Positions 34,969-46,434 of a stretch of DNA of 64,000 nt are shown in pieces. Every line of letters begins with the position of its first letter. Positions within the stretch are counted from its first letter, which is position 1. A model generated the notes under the pieces. The model saw only the letters and a program-made list of their open reading frames with translations, had not been told where the DNA came from and ran no database searches. The stretch comes from Heliocybe sulcata (lineage: Eukaryota > Basidiomycota > Agaricomycetes > Gloeophyllales > Gloeophyllaceae). Made by a program: the position numbers and the translations under genes. The stretch is from positions 318,594 through 382,593 of the forward strand of contig ML213510.1 of the NCBI GenBank assembly GCA_004369045.1. Direction: 5' to 3'.

Positions 34969-35249
34969 GGTGACTAGCGTGTCCGTCCCGGTTGAATCCC
35001 CTTCAGGCTTATATTCTCGTGGAAGGATAGATCCCTTTATCGTACGCCGCGTGCCATCCTCCCATGCGAGGGCCTTATCCGACGCTTTCATCTTACCCGA
35101 CCTAACTTATTGCTGGATTGTCCTTTATCTGTGTTTGTATACCCCTGTGTTCTAAAGAAGCGCTCATTTTCCTCCATCTTCTGCTGTGGGAGAGTCTGCC
35201 GCGTCAATATTCACTATGAATCACCTTCGGTGGTCTGTGTATCTCCGTT
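34969..35249. other. Intergenic, 3' flank of SGF73
   Basis: No clear gene. The right part may contain faint remnants of the kinase pseudogene that follows: a frame reading VNIHYESPSVVCVSPF is weakly like the segment ahead of a DFG motif. Confidence 0.35.
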
Positions 35250-35805
35250 CTGTGTCAATGATTTTGGTAGAACGCGGAATCAGGCGTTAAACATAAATTG
35301 TGCGGTTTCGGGCTGGCCAGCTTTGAGGATGCAGTACTAGTAGTGACGTCGGGGCATAGTACGACACGGAATGGGTCTTGGAGGTGGATGGCTCCCGAGC
35401 TGCTTTGCACCGGAACGCTTTCACTTACAGTTCCGGAGAACGCCACAGACTGATGTTTGGGGGTATGGGTGCATTTCTGTCGAGGTGCGGTTGTTATGAC
35501 ATGGCACTACTGTATACCTCTGAAGACTCTGATCGCAGGTGTTCACCGGCGACCTGCCCTTCGGTTCCTGGGGATCAGGAGAGCTTATCCTGAACCTACT
35601 CGATGGTGTACTCCCAGCCTTTCCCCGGCGACTTACAGATGGAGAACTGATGCCTGAAGATCTTTGGAGGTCGGTGACTATGTGCTGGGCACAACCTCCT
35701 GGACCATCCGAGCGATCCTCGTTCTCCAGCGTCTTGAGCACCTTGGGTCGGTTGACAAACCGGGATGTTGATATCATGGGAGCAAATGGAGATAACCTGA
35801 TCTAA
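35250..35805 (+). pseudogene. Truncated, frameshifted protein kinase remnant
   Basis: Only the C-terminal lobe of a kinase is recognisable. A possible DFG motif is at 35260-35268 (NDFG). RWMAPELLCTGTLSLTVPEN (subdomain VIII, APE) is at about 35382-35441, then DVWGYGCISVE (subdomain IX) at 35452-35484, a good GT-AG intron 35485-35538, VFTGDLPFGSW and the last helices WRSVTMCWAQPPGPSERSSF, stop at 35803-35805. Between ATD and DVWGYG the frame shifts by one base and the original frame meets TGA at 35451-35453. No glycine loop, VAVK lysine or HRD loop is found upstream. It resembles the large families of orphan kinases in Agaricomycetes. A sequencing error could explain the shift but not the missing N-lobe. 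Confidence 0.7.
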
Positions 35806-36124
35806 CAATGGAAATTAATGCTTGTCTTTGTGAAGTATGTATATACCTTGTCTTAGAGGAAGCATATGATCAGTTCTGGCGCTGAAATAAGTACACCGAC
35901 GAGTGGCTTATGGCGCTATAATAGCGTAGAGAGTCGGAGCTAACCAGGGAACTAAATGGTACTCATCCAATTCGAAATGATACCGCTCGACGCCGCCGCT
36001 GCGGCGCTATGGAGGTACCCAACATCGTGGAAAACTATGTCCGTGCCCGATAGCCTACAGTGCGAGCTCGGCTGTGATTAAATATGGCTTGTATGTGGGT
36101 TTCCCACCTACTTCAGGGAGAGCT
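35806..36124. other. Spacer between kinase remnant and inverted-repeat element
   Basis: No gene. A GC-rich hairpin, CGCCGCCGCTGCGGCGC, lies at about 35993-36007. Otherwise nothing supportable. Confidence 0.35.
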
Positions 36125-36404
36125 TACTGTATCTCTATGTATGTAAGCAACCGAAAGTCGAGCGTTACATATTGACTTGCATGGGGCTCTGGCAACGGGA
36201 CCAGCGTTACCCGTTACCTGCCGCTCCGGAGGTACGCCGAAGTGCCCAAAATGGAAAAAGGAGGTCTTTGGCGGTCCCAAAATCCCGTTACATTGCCCCC
36301 TGAGGAGGGACTGGGTCCACGTTACGCGTTACAAAGTGCGCTCCGGGCAACACAACGGACCCTGCGTTACGCGTTACGTTGCTTACATACATAGAGATAC
36401 AGTA
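36125..36404. mobile_element. Non-autonomous inverted-repeat element (MITE-like), 276 bp plus TA duplication
   Basis: Perfect inverted repeats of 27 bp including the flanking TA: left 36125-36151 begins TACTGTATCTCTATGTATG, right 36378-36404 is its exact reverse complement. If TA is the target-site duplication, the element is 36127-36402 and starts CTGTATCTC. Inside are several copies of GTTAC, including GTTACGCGTTAC in two places (about 36321-36332 and 36366-36377) and GTTACCCGTTAC (about 36204-36215), most near the right end, like transposase-binding subterminal repeats. No coding frame for a transposase. TA duplication suggests a Tc1/mariner-like family, but I cannot name the family. Confidence 0.75.
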
Positions 36405-36912
36405 TTTTATCTGAGTACATTACACAATTCTAATCAGTTTCCAAATGAATATTTACTCCATTGTGGGCTGCAGTTCAGCTGATCACGAATGGCTTCTGTC
36501 AGCTTCATGTCTAGTTTGGCCAATGTCAACAATAAGACCATGGGGTGCAGTTGGCATGCATTGATTATCGGTGCATCTGATGCATATAATTCATTGAGTT
36601 TTTTTTGTTTGCCCAACAGTTTCAGCAAACAACTCCCTAATTTTTACTATTGGGATTTTTCAGCTCTGGAAATCTTGTCTCTTTTAATACCCTCATATCA
36701 TGACAGATCCTCTAGAGGAAAGTATCAGAAATACTTTGGACAGCTGGTTTTTTCTACTTATTTTCTTTACCATTTTATTGCTGCTGCAGTTTAGCATGGT
36801 TTTCTGTAGATAATCCTCCCCCTAGCATTAATTTCTGGCAGAATATTTGACTTCCATTTATGTATTGCAATTTTCAGAGAGAACTCAATACTTAGCCAGT
36901 CTTAAAGGCACT
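36405..36912. other. AT-rich island with an orphan minus-strand frame
   Basis: Markedly more AT-rich than flanking genes. A minus-strand frame (36434-36628) encodes an evenly composed segment including ACQLHPMVLLLTLAKLDMKL and ends CSPQWSKYSFGN; I do not recognise it. It may be the tail of a decayed transposon protein or chance. No transposase catalytic motif is visible. Confidence 0.35.
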
Positions 36913-37142
36913 CAATGTTCAGACCATCCCAAGCTGGAAATGTCTCCAGAGTTCCTTCATCTCCAGAGGTAGTGCAAGAAGTAGTCCCCGACACACAAGA
37001 GCTAAAAGGACGGGTAAGCTATGTGTATGTACATGTTTGCGGGGCTCGGGGCTCGGGGGTGAAGGCCGGATGCACCACGTGGCTACACTGCAAAGTGTGG
37101 GAACGCAGCACACTGAAAGCGGTCACGCCACGTGGCTCTAAC

Positions 37143-37191
37143 CTTACGCTAGGGTTGGCCGGCACTAACGATTTTGGCCTCCCCTAGCGTA
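37143..37191. repeat. Inverted repeat, 11-bp arms
   Basis: TTACGCTAGGG (37143-37153) and CCCTAGCGTAA (37181-37191) form perfect arms around a 27-nt loop that itself has two GGCC. It lies just before a second hairpin. Confidence 0.6.
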
Positions 37192-37197
37192 ACAAAA

Positions 37198-37215
37198 GGG
37201 GGAGCAAGCTCCCCC
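37198..37215. repeat. Tight palindromic hairpin, 8-bp arms, AA loop
   Basis: GGGGGAGC AA GCTCCCCC. Six bases after the preceding inverted repeat. Could be a terminator-like hairpin or a transposon edge; no function shown. Confidence 0.6.
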
Positions 37216-37544
37216 AAATAGTGCCTTGGATTCGGCTGTCCAATCCACAAAACCTGTTCAACTATGGGTAATATTTGTGGGATTGGATGCACATATGAGC
37301 CTCCGTCAGGGACCAATGAGCGGGCGTTTTAATTTATGGTTCCGGAAGCTGGTGGTGGCGGTGGCGATCCAGGCACGTCGCGATCGGAGCCACAGTGCAC
37401 AAGCCGGTGGGAAAATTTCTGTTAGGCCGCCTTATGAGGCCCTCGAGCCTGTCTCTGGTGGCGAGTAGCGCTCCCTCCGCTCCACGCAAGTCGTCGCCCT
37501 CCTCATAAGACTCCCTTCCTCGGGCACAAGGAGTCTTCAGCAAA
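37216..37544. promoter_or_regulatory. Upstream region of the SLC35F-type gene
   Basis: 329 bp ahead of the transporter ATG, becoming pyrimidine-rich near 37480-37520. Frames here show no family. It should hold the transporter promoter and 5' leader. Confidence 0.35.
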
Positions 37545-39071
37545 ATGTCACGGTTATCGCCTGTCGACACGAAGCATTCCTTCGTTGACTCCCCGACATT
37601 TCCTGACCCGGAGCCCGAGCTGGGCGGCGTCGAGCAGAAGCGCCCTGCTATCGACTATTCGTCCTTCGGCACCTTCCAGGCGTCTGTCTGGCACCGATTT
37701 CAATCTCTCTGGACGCGGAGGTTTATTCTGAGTCTACTCGCAGGCCAGGTCGTATCGCTCTGCATCACCTGCACGAATGTGACGACCACGGAGCTCGTGA
37801 ACAGAAATTGGAGCTTGCCGACGACGCAGACCTGGTTCTTGTACTTTTCCCTCTTCGTCGTCTACACGCCGTACACGATCTATCAGTACGGCTTCAAAGG
37901 ATGGGGCAAGATGATCCTCCGCGACGGATGGAAGTACGTCTTCCTCGCTGCGTGCGACGTAGAAGGCAACTTCTTGGTGGTCAAGGCGTACAACTACACG
38001 ACGCTCCTCTCGTGCATGCTGCTCGATGCCTGGGCGATACCGGTGTGCCTCTTATTCTGTTGGGTGTACATGCGCACGCGGTACCACTGGACGCAGTTGC
38101 TCGTAAGTTCCTTCACTGTCACCGTCGCTCAGGTGAGTTGATCGCGTTTAGGGCGTGTTGGTGTGTATTGGCGGCCTGGGACTGCTCGTCGCATCGGATC
38201 GGCTCACGGATAAGGATTACCCCGCACTGAACATGGCAAAGGGAGACGTGTTCATGATCGTTGGGGCAACGTTGTACGGATTCAGTGCGTATACGCACCC
38301 TCCTCTTTTCAAATCTGAGCCTGCTCACTGACTCGTACCATTACTTGGTTAGCCAACGCAACGGAAGAGTTCTTTGTCCGCCGCTCTCCTCTTTACGAGG
38401 TCGTAGGGCAGCTGGGCATGTGGGGCACGATCATCAACGGTATCCAAGCTGCGGGCCTTGAGCATAAGGATATGACGCAGGTGACGTGGAGCGGGATGAA
38501 CAGTGCGTTTCTTATCCTCCTTTGCTCGCTACGAAACTGACGTGCTATGGCTGTGATTCTGCAGTTGGCCTTCTGGTAGCCTACACCGCAGCAATGTTCA
38601 TCCTCTACACTGTTGCACCGCTCTTGTACCGCATGGCATCCTCCGCGTACTATAACATCAGCTTGTTGACCTCAGACTTCTACGGCTTATTATTTGGTAC
38701 GCACATCCTATGTCGCTCCCCGTGCGTATTACTCACTTATATGGACTATCCAGGATTATTCCTATTCGTAAGTATCCGCAATCTTATGTTGTCCCAGAGG
38801 ATGAGACTAATAAGGTTTGCTGGCGGCATTTACAGCACTATAAGCCGTTCTGGCTATACTTCCCAGCCTTCGCAGTCGTGATTGCGGGGCTGATAATCTA
38901 TTTCTGGCATGCGACACGTACGTTCCTTCTCCCCTTCTCCTTCCCTTCTAGCAGACTCGTACTCAAATTTATTCTTTTGCAGCGGAGGAGCAAGGCAAGC
39001 TTGAGCCCAAGGCGCCTGCGTATGTCCAGCGGAGAGGCGCAGACCAGGAGCGCGTCGCGGGAGACGTGTAG
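37545..39071 (+). CDS. SLC35F1/F2-type solute transporter
   Basis: Multi-span membrane transporter of the drug/metabolite superfamily (SLC35F, formerly DUF914). Start MSRLSPVDTKHSFVDSPTFP with an acidic cytosolic tail, then spans beginning FILSLLAGQVVSLCITCTNV and the conserved WFLYFSLFVVYTPYTIYQYG. Family blocks include AACDVEGNFLVVKAYNYTTL, LLDAWAIPVCLLFCWVYMRT, LVCIGGLGLLVASDRLTDKD and ATLYGFTNATEEFFVRRSPL. Later spans hold YTAAMFILYTVAPLLYRMAS and FWLYFPAFAVVIAGLIIYFW. About 400 residues, 10 spans expected. A 14-nt exon (38754-38767) is needed to read LLFGLFLFHYKPFW. The hydrophilic end GKLEPKAPAYVQRRGADQE stops at 39069-39071. Substrate is unknown; nucleotide-sugar-like transport is possible by family, not shown. 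Confidence 0.9.
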
Positions 39072-39482
39072 TTCAGATCTTAGGGCTGGGCGATTGAGTG
39101 AGTTTGTATATATGTACTCCGAGAGAGGAATAGGGGATTTCTTGGTTTTATCGGCGTTGAGACGACTTCATGCTCGTGACTTTCTGGGGTGTGGCTCCGG
39201 CTCTCGGGCCGACTGATCCTTGTGGCATTTTCCCAAGAAGCCATATGTCGTCAGATAAGTTATCTTCGAGGGCAGAGCTCGATCTATTTCATTTGTCAAG
39301 TGCATGGCGAGATGGGTCATCTGAACAGAAAGTGACAAGTGCTGGGTGGGCCGGTGTTATTTCGGAAGGGAGAGAAAACGGACGCCCGATAGATCCCTAA
39401 TTTCACTACGAGACATATATAACTAGGTATTATCAGAGTCCCTTTACACTCTATCCGCCAGGAGATTGAACCTCAAGATAAT
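39072..39482. other. Intergenic spacer
   Basis: 411 bp between two plus-strand genes. No gene or RNA seen. AT-rich near 39400-39440, where a TATATA-like run (ACATATATAACTAGG) may be a promoter TATA box about 70 bp before the next ATG. Confidence 0.4.
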
Positions 39483-40993
39483 ATGGCCAACCTGAAGCCG
39501 CTCGAGCTTAAGTGGGGTATCATCGCTACGGGACGCATCTCGGGAGACTTCGTCAAGGACCTCCTCGTCGATCCCAAGACGTGCGTGCAATTCCTGTCAT
39601 TATCCTTTTAATATTAACGATGGATATTTAGCCGGGATGTGCACGACGTGACCCACAAAGTCGTCGCGATCGGGTCGCGCAGCGTCGACAGCGCGCAGAA
39701 ATTTATTGAGACGTATATCGGTGGGGACAAGTCTGTGAAGGCGTACGGCTCGTATCAGGGTGTCTATGACGATCCTGTGAGTACCGGACGTCCGCCATTT
39801 GAAGGAAGGGTTATGATTAATTTATTATGTTGGTCGATGTGGTAGAACGTCGACGCTATCTATATCGGTACGCCTGCACATCACCTAGTCACCCCCACTT
39901 CACGCCCTCACACCTCGCAGGCACCCCACACACCAGCCACTATGAAAACGCGCGAGACGGCATTCTCGCCAAGAAGCATGTCCTCTGCGAGAAGCCTGTC
40001 ACCTCCAACGCCGCAGAGCTGCGCTCCTTGCTCGACCTCGCGAAGGAGAACAAGGTGTTCTTCATGGAGGCGCTGTGGACGCGGTTCCAGCCCCTCACGA
40101 GGGAAGTCAGGAGGATTGCAGACTCCGGTGTGCTTGGGGAGCCGGTGTTGATGCATGCGGATCTGGCGTTTGATGCGAATATCGACAGTGAGTATGATGC
40201 GGATTTGATCGTAGGCGAGCAAGAAAGGCTGAAGAATAGATAGATATCCCCAAGACACATAGGATGTTGGATCCGAATCTTGGTGGCGGGGCGTTGCTGG
40301 ACTTGTGAGTCGACTCCGACCCTGTGCGAACGACTGGTACTAGCGTTTTTAACAGGGGACCCTATCCAATGATCTGGGTAAGGCTCGAGCATGATATTCC
40401 GTACCTCTGGAGTATAATAACTGTATTCTCGCAGGCAATTGTAGGCCTCTATGAACACCCGTCTAACGGCTTCGCCGGACCATCCAGCGTCAGCGGGGCG
40501 ATGGTTAAGACTCCCATCACAGGTGTCGACAGCGCAACATCCTGGACTCTCACCTTCGACAAGTCCGGCATGCAAGCGCAAGCGAACCTCACAGTCAGCA
40601 TGGTCATCCCTTCCAACCAGCCCGGCGTGACGATCCGCTACCGCAAGGGCGTGATCAAAGTCGCATCGCCGATATTCTGCCCGAAGTGGTTCGAGGTGCA
40701 GTATTTTGATGATAACGGGAACGTCTGGAAGGAGGAGAAGAGGACTTATGAGTATGTGGGAAGTGGGTGGCATTTCGAGGCGGATGAGGTGGCGAGGTGT
40801 GTGAGGGAGGGGAAGCTGCAGAGTGACTTGTGGGGGTGGGATAAGAGTTTGTTGGAGATGGAGACGTTTGATGAGGTGAGGCGTTCACCCGCGATGTGGA
40901 ATTAGTTGGCTGAGTGCTGACGGTAATTGTCGATTGTAGGTAAGGAAGCAGGGCGGGTATGTGTACCCTCCGGGCGTCGAGAAAGTGGTATAA
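39483..40993 (+). CDS. Gfo/Idh/MocA oxidoreductase (dimeric dihydrodiol / D-xylose dehydrogenase type)
   Basis: NAD(P)-dependent sugar or trans-dihydrodiol dehydrogenase. Start MANLKPLELKWGIIATGRIS with the N-terminal nucleotide-binding strand-turn (GIIATGRISG). HKVVAIGSRSVDSAQKFIET and AYGSYQGVYDDPNVDAIYIG follow after splicing, then THTSHYENARDGILAKKHVL-like residues and the catalytic-loop motif CEKPVTSN with the conserved Glu-Lys-Pro. MEALWTRFQPLTREVRRIAD and PNLGGGALLDLGPYPMIWAI give the C-terminal beta domain. Ends VYPPGVEKVV at 40993. About 380 residues, five or six introns. Family assignment is firm; the natural substrate (D-xylose or a dihydrodiol) is inferred from close homologue type. 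Confidence 0.9.
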
Positions 40994-41590
40994 AGGCTCT
41001 CGGTACATATCGAGTTGTCACGGAATTTGAGAGTTGACGAGATCTGCTTAAGTACATCTCGTATGTTAAGCCATCGCTTCAGTGTACATGGCCATGATCA
41101 CAAGCAAGGGCGCTACCATACGAGGATCCTCTTCGTCAAGTAGTCGACTGCAGCCTAGAACAGAAGCATCAGTGGCCAGGCCGAGCCCAAGAATGTACGA
41201 AAGTAAATGAAGTGGAGGACGACGGATCGATAATCGTAGTCCGAACCCAGTCTGCTTGATGTTCCGCAAGTCTTCGCAGGAAATGAGTTTACGATATTCG
41301 CGTAGACTAGACATAGAGTTTTTCAGAGGGAATATAACAGGTAGCGAAAACTGCATTTGTGTGTGTCGCAAGTGATCACAGGTCCAGAGGAGACTGCAGA
41401 GATCCGACAGTCAGGGCAATACGCGTGTGACCTGTCGTCACGTCACAGCCCCCGGAAAGCACTTGCCCGCCTGGCGGTAGCTGTTCCCGCCGTCGTTGCT
41501 GCCCTCGTCGACGCTGCGCTCCCCATTCCCTACATTAACCCCCCCGCTACAGCGCACGCTGGCTAAGTCAACTGCTCTACGCAGCCTGGC
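40994..41590. other. Intergenic, no supported gene
   Basis: 597 bp ahead of the RhoGAP. A minus-strand frame of about 96 codons from an ATG near 41356 to 41066 ends VIMAMYTEAMA; it has no known domain or intron support and I treat it as unproven. The right part should be the RhoGAP promoter and leader. Confidence 0.35.
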
Positions 41591-44500
41591 ATGAACGACC
41601 TGACACCGCAGGTCCGCGCCCAGGCACAGTCTCCCTTGAATCAGAACCAAAACCGCAGACAGGACGGTCCCTCGTCGGTCTCTATGGCCAACCAACTCCC
41701 GCCAGACGTTAATCACAATGAGCTTGGCCCGCTTAGCGCACCGCCAACCGGGCCCTCTCGTATTCCCGACAGACCGAATATCCCTACCAGGTCCTCTACT
41801 GTCGGTAGCCCCCTCGACCTCGACCGTGGTGAGCGCGCTTCACAGGCCTTCCCCATCTCCCAGTCTCGCAGCGAGGATATGAATCACTCTGGCGGCATTC
41901 GAGACCCCGGTGTATCTGCGCCCTCGCCCGCGTTCCTGTCCCCCAGTCGACCCTCGACGCCCAGCAGCTCCCAGCACCACACCCAGTCTCCTACCGGCGA
42001 CAGTGCTGACGGATCGCCCCGTCGCCTCAGCATCACTTCGTCTTCTTCTGCGTACTCCGGTGCATCGAGCTTGAATGCCTTGGGCGGCCCCGGATCAACC
42101 ACCTCGGCGTCTACCAGCATCGCTTCTGCGTAAGTAGTCTCTATATCCATGTCTCAACGCTGTGCTGGGGTAGCTTATTGGCTGGACCGGTGGTGGCAGC
42201 TCGTGTGCGGCGTGCGGGAAGCCTATGCAGGGAGCGTTTGTGCGAGCATTGGGTGCCGTGTACCACCTTAATTGCTTCAAGTGCATGGTAAGGCGTTTCC
42301 CTTCCAGTGTCAGTATATTGTGTAACGTTTCCCTCAGGACTGCGGTACAGTGGTAGCGTCCAAGTTTTTCCCTATTGACGGCAAGGATGGCAAGCAGGCG
42401 CCGCTCTGCGAGAGGGACTACTTCAGCCGTCTGAACCTCATCTGTGCGAAGTGCCAACAGGCATTGCGGGGCAGCTATATCACGGCATGCAGTATGTCTT
42501 CTATCCTAACCTTTAGCGACTGGCAGATGGAACCCTCAATCCCTGTTCACAGACAAGAAGTTCCATGTCGAGCATTTCACGTGCTCGCTCTGTACAACGC
42601 TATTCGGACCGCAGGACTCCTACTACGAACATGAAGGAGACGTATATTGCCATTACCACTACTCCACACGCTTTGCTACCAAGTGCGCTGGATGCAATAG
42701 TGCGATCTTGAAGCAATTTGTGGAGATTAACCGGAACATGCGTGACGAGTGCTGGCATCCAGAATGCTATATGATTAACAAGGTTCAAGTTCTCTCCGTG
42801 TTGTCCTTACCAATGCTAACTGGCCTGTAGTTTTGGAATGTCAAGATCGTGTCGCGCAGGTCCGTCAACTCCATTGAACAAGCGGAAGGCCAGGAACTGG
42901 AGCCTGCATGGGCTGAAGAGGAACGTCGAGAGACAGCGACCTCTTTAAGAGAGAAGCAGGTTAGGATGGAACAGCAGGTGTACCGGATATGGACGTGAGT
43001 GATGCTTCTATTGTATCGCGCAGCACCTTCGAATAACTTCCCCAGTGTATTGTCGGCTTTTGAAGAGTCAAGTGCAGCATGTATCTCAGACATGTTGCGG
43101 CAGGTCAGTAACGGCCAGTACCTGGAAGCTATCCGGATGGCAGAGAAGTTTATCCTCCACGTGGAGGTGTTGTTCGCAACGATCGACGATCTGGAGTACT
43201 ACTTTGCTTCTCTGTCGGTGAAAGGTCTGTTTCGGGCATCATGGCTTCTATAGCCGTGCCGTAGCTAATCATTCCCATAGGCATGTCTCATGTCCGAGAG
43301 GCTCGTATGCTCTGTCGTAAGACGGTGGACTTGCTAAAATTACTATCGCATACGCAAGAGACCGGAGCGCGGAGGATGGGCATGACGCAGGAGCTTTTAG
43401 CTCTCGTAACCGGTCTCGCTCACTATCTCAAGATCCTGATTCGCATCGCCCTCACGGGCGCGCTGAAGCTCGAGCGGGATTACAACGTGCGCGAGGCGAT
43501 GACATCCTTCCTGGACAAGTTGCACCTGCTCGCGGTGCAGGGCGGGAATCCAACTGCTAGGCGGATGATCAAAGGCGCACATGGGGAGTATCTCCCGCCG
43601 AGCAGTAGCGGGAACTACGGGACGCAGGGCGTGACGTACGGGTTCCGCAGCCTTGCTCCCGAGAACGCCGGGGAGAGCCCGTTCTCGGTCACCGCGACTG
43701 GCGGCAAGGCGAACCCACCGAGTGATTTGTGCGTGAAGTGCAATCAGACAGTGGAGGAGGATTGTGTGCGGCTCGGCACGTATCAGCGGTGGCATTCGCA
43801 TTGCGTGCAATGTCAGACGTGTGGGAAGGTTGCGGCAGTGCCAGCGACGAAGGAGCAGTCGACGCCGAAGACTGGGGAGGATAAAGATAAGGAGGCAGCC
43901 CCGAAGTTGTCGACTGCCAGACGACCTCCCGCGAATGTTGGCCTATTCGTCTATGACCCGGACTCGATAAAGGAGTTGCCATCTTTCGGAGACGTACCGA
44001 CTGTCATGTATTGTACCGAGCATGGACACTCCGGATGTCGAGGCGGATTCCAGCCTGTCTCGAGACTCGAACAGTATGCGTTCCTGTTGAACGTTGCTCT
44101 CAGACGGCTGTATATCCTCTTGAAGAAGCTTGGGGTTGTCCCATCATCGCCAGGTGCGTGCTAGCCAGCTCAGGCTTAGTCGAGCTACATTGATTGAACT
44201 CGTAGCGCCCACGCCTAATGCAGGCGCTCAACGGTCGGAGCATGACCCATATCGCAATTCAGGGGACATTGTTCCGATGAAATCTGTGCATCTGGATCGG
44301 AAGCTGTCCGCGACTGCACGACTGCCAAAGAGGTCGACAATAGTGGAGAGTCCCTCGGGCAAGAGTGTGCACCCGAATACACTACATTCGCAGCGATCAC
44401 AACCCGACTTTGACTCGCAGCAGCGAGCCCAGGCCCATGCCCTCCAACAAACGCCGTCGGGCTCAACGTACTCGAGTCGGGCTCCGCGGACGCCCGTTCA

Positions 44501-46434
44501 ACAGTATCCCTCGCAGCAATATCCTTCTACTCGTCCCTCTCGCGCCGATCTCGGCCAGTTGGATACCAGTGGGCCAAGTCAGATCGTACGACCTCACTTC
44601 GCGAGGAGCAATACGGAGGTGATGATCGTCGATGATTCAGCTCCCAATTCTCCAGCCAATGGTCCGGATGAGCCAATGCCGAGTGTGGAGGACGGGATAA
44701 CGCTTGCTGATATCCCTCAACTTGTGGAAGCTGCACAGGCCAGGGAACAACATCGATCATTGCCGCGGCAGACTTCTGTTCCCTATGTCGCGGAATTGAG
44801 CGCTCTGGAGCTCGCAATTATGAAGCATGCGGCTGTCCTCGCTCTGACGAAATCGCCACTAAAGGATCAGTTTGACCTGGATGAAATCCTGGAGCTGATC
44901 GAGGTCAAGAAAAGCGGGTTCTGGGGCAAACTGTTCAAGGGCGACAACAAAAAGAATGTCAAGAAGAAAGGTGAAACCATTCCTGCTATGTCGGGAGTAT
45001 CGACTGACGGAGGAGCTCAGGTGTTTTCGGTGTACCTCTGGAGCTGCTCGTCGAGCGAGAGGGATCAGACTCTTTGCTGGGCGCCTCTCGTGCGACGCTT
45101 CGGGTACCCAGCTTCATCGACGATGTCGTCTCTGCCATGAGGCAGATGGGTGAGTCTTCTCTTCCCAGTATCAGCATCCCTCTCAAATTCATTGCCTGGT
45201 GTCAGATATGTCGATAGAGGGAATTTTCCGTAAAAATGGAAATATTCGGCGTCTGAAGGAACTAACCGAAGCTATTGACCGAGATCCGTCTTCTGTCGAT
45301 CTTTCCCAGGATAATCCTGTGCAATTGGCTGCTCTGTTGAAGAAGTTCCTCAGAGATCTCCCTGACCCGCTCTTAACGTTCAAGCTGCATCGCCTCTTCA
45401 TCGCTTCGCAGAGTAAGTAGTGCGTCAGCGTCTTGTCATCATGTACTTAACACGGTCTCTCAGGTCCGTCTGTTGTCCCCAACGACGATGACCGGAAGCG
45501 TCTGCTGCACATGGTGTCACTTCTCCTGCCGAAGTACCATCGGGATACGTCGGAGGTTCTCTTCGTCTTCCTCAAGTGGGTCGCATCCTTTGCTCACATG
45601 GATGAGGAAACCGGAAGCAAGATGGACCTCGGCAATTTGGCCACCGTCATATGCCCTAGTATCTTGTATTCGCGCGGGCGAGATGCTGTGCGGGACGAGA
45701 GCTTTGGTGCCATCCGGGTGGTGACGTCGTTGCTGGAGAACCAGGACGAGTTCTTCACTGTGCCGGAAGAACTATTGCCCATCCTGCAAGACCAAGACTA
45801 CTTCGCCAACAGTCTTGATTTACCCAGCCGAGAGTTCATGAAGAAGTGCGATACCTACATGAGAGTGAAGGCTGGCAGCCGTACGCCTGGCTTGATGTCT
45901 CCTACTTTGGCAGGGGGCTCGCCTTTCTTCAGCAACTCCAACAGTGCCAACGTTGCTAACCTGAGCAGGCCCGCTGATGGTCCTGACTCCCGATCTGCGA
46001 CTCCAAGGTGAGCATCTGGTCTCCTCGAGCCAGTCTAAAATTGATTGGCCTGCAGATTTGTCCAGCAAAATCAGGAACGACCGCCGATGAGCAATGCTGC
46101 TCCTTCCGAGAACTATCTCCGCAATGGCTTTTCACGCATCCAGTCACCGCCGACACTAAACCATTCGCCACAGTCATGTCCACCGCCATCCGGTCCCTCA
46201 TCCATATCACAGAGCCTTGCGTCGATACAGTCACCGCAACCCAGGAACGCCAATATGCAGAGCGATCTGGAATGGACTGCACAGCGGCCAGCACCCCAGC
46301 CTCAAGTGCCCGGTTCTCCTTCACCTCGGCCACGACCGAACTCGTATGTTGCTAGGAACAGCGGGGAGCATCCGCATGTCCTGCCTCCCAACGGCCATGG
46401 GGCACCCGCAGTCCAGCTGCGACAACGAACATGA
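41591..46434 (+). CDS. LIM-domain Rho GTPase-activating protein (Rga1-like)
   Basis: Stimulates GTP hydrolysis by Rho/Cdc42-type GTPases in polarity and septation. Start MNDLTPQVRAQAQSPLNQNQ with a long Ser/Pro-rich tail. LIM 1 is CAACGKPMQGAFVRALGAVY HLNCFKCMDC (joined by an intron), LIM 2 is ICAKCQQALRGSYITA joined to KKFHVEHFTCSLCTTLFG, then a third zinc pair around CAGCNSAILKQFVEINRNMR. A Glu-rich helical middle follows, another Cys-rich segment CVKCNQTVEEDCVRLGTYQR at about 43731, and disordered Ser/Pro/Gln sequence (44200-44700). The C-terminal RhoGAP domain starts near VFGVPLELLVEREGS and has the arginine finger in SIEGIFRKNGNIRRL, then NPVQLAALLKKFLRDLPDPL and LATVICPSILYSRG. The end PAVQLRQRT is at 46434. 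About 1,300 residues, more than ten introns. Confidence 0.92.

Noticed and set aside
35450-35451. Kinase frameshift as a sequencing error that hides an intact gene
   Set aside because: Repairing one base would still leave a protein without glycine loop, ATP lysine and HRD loop, so the remnant call stands.
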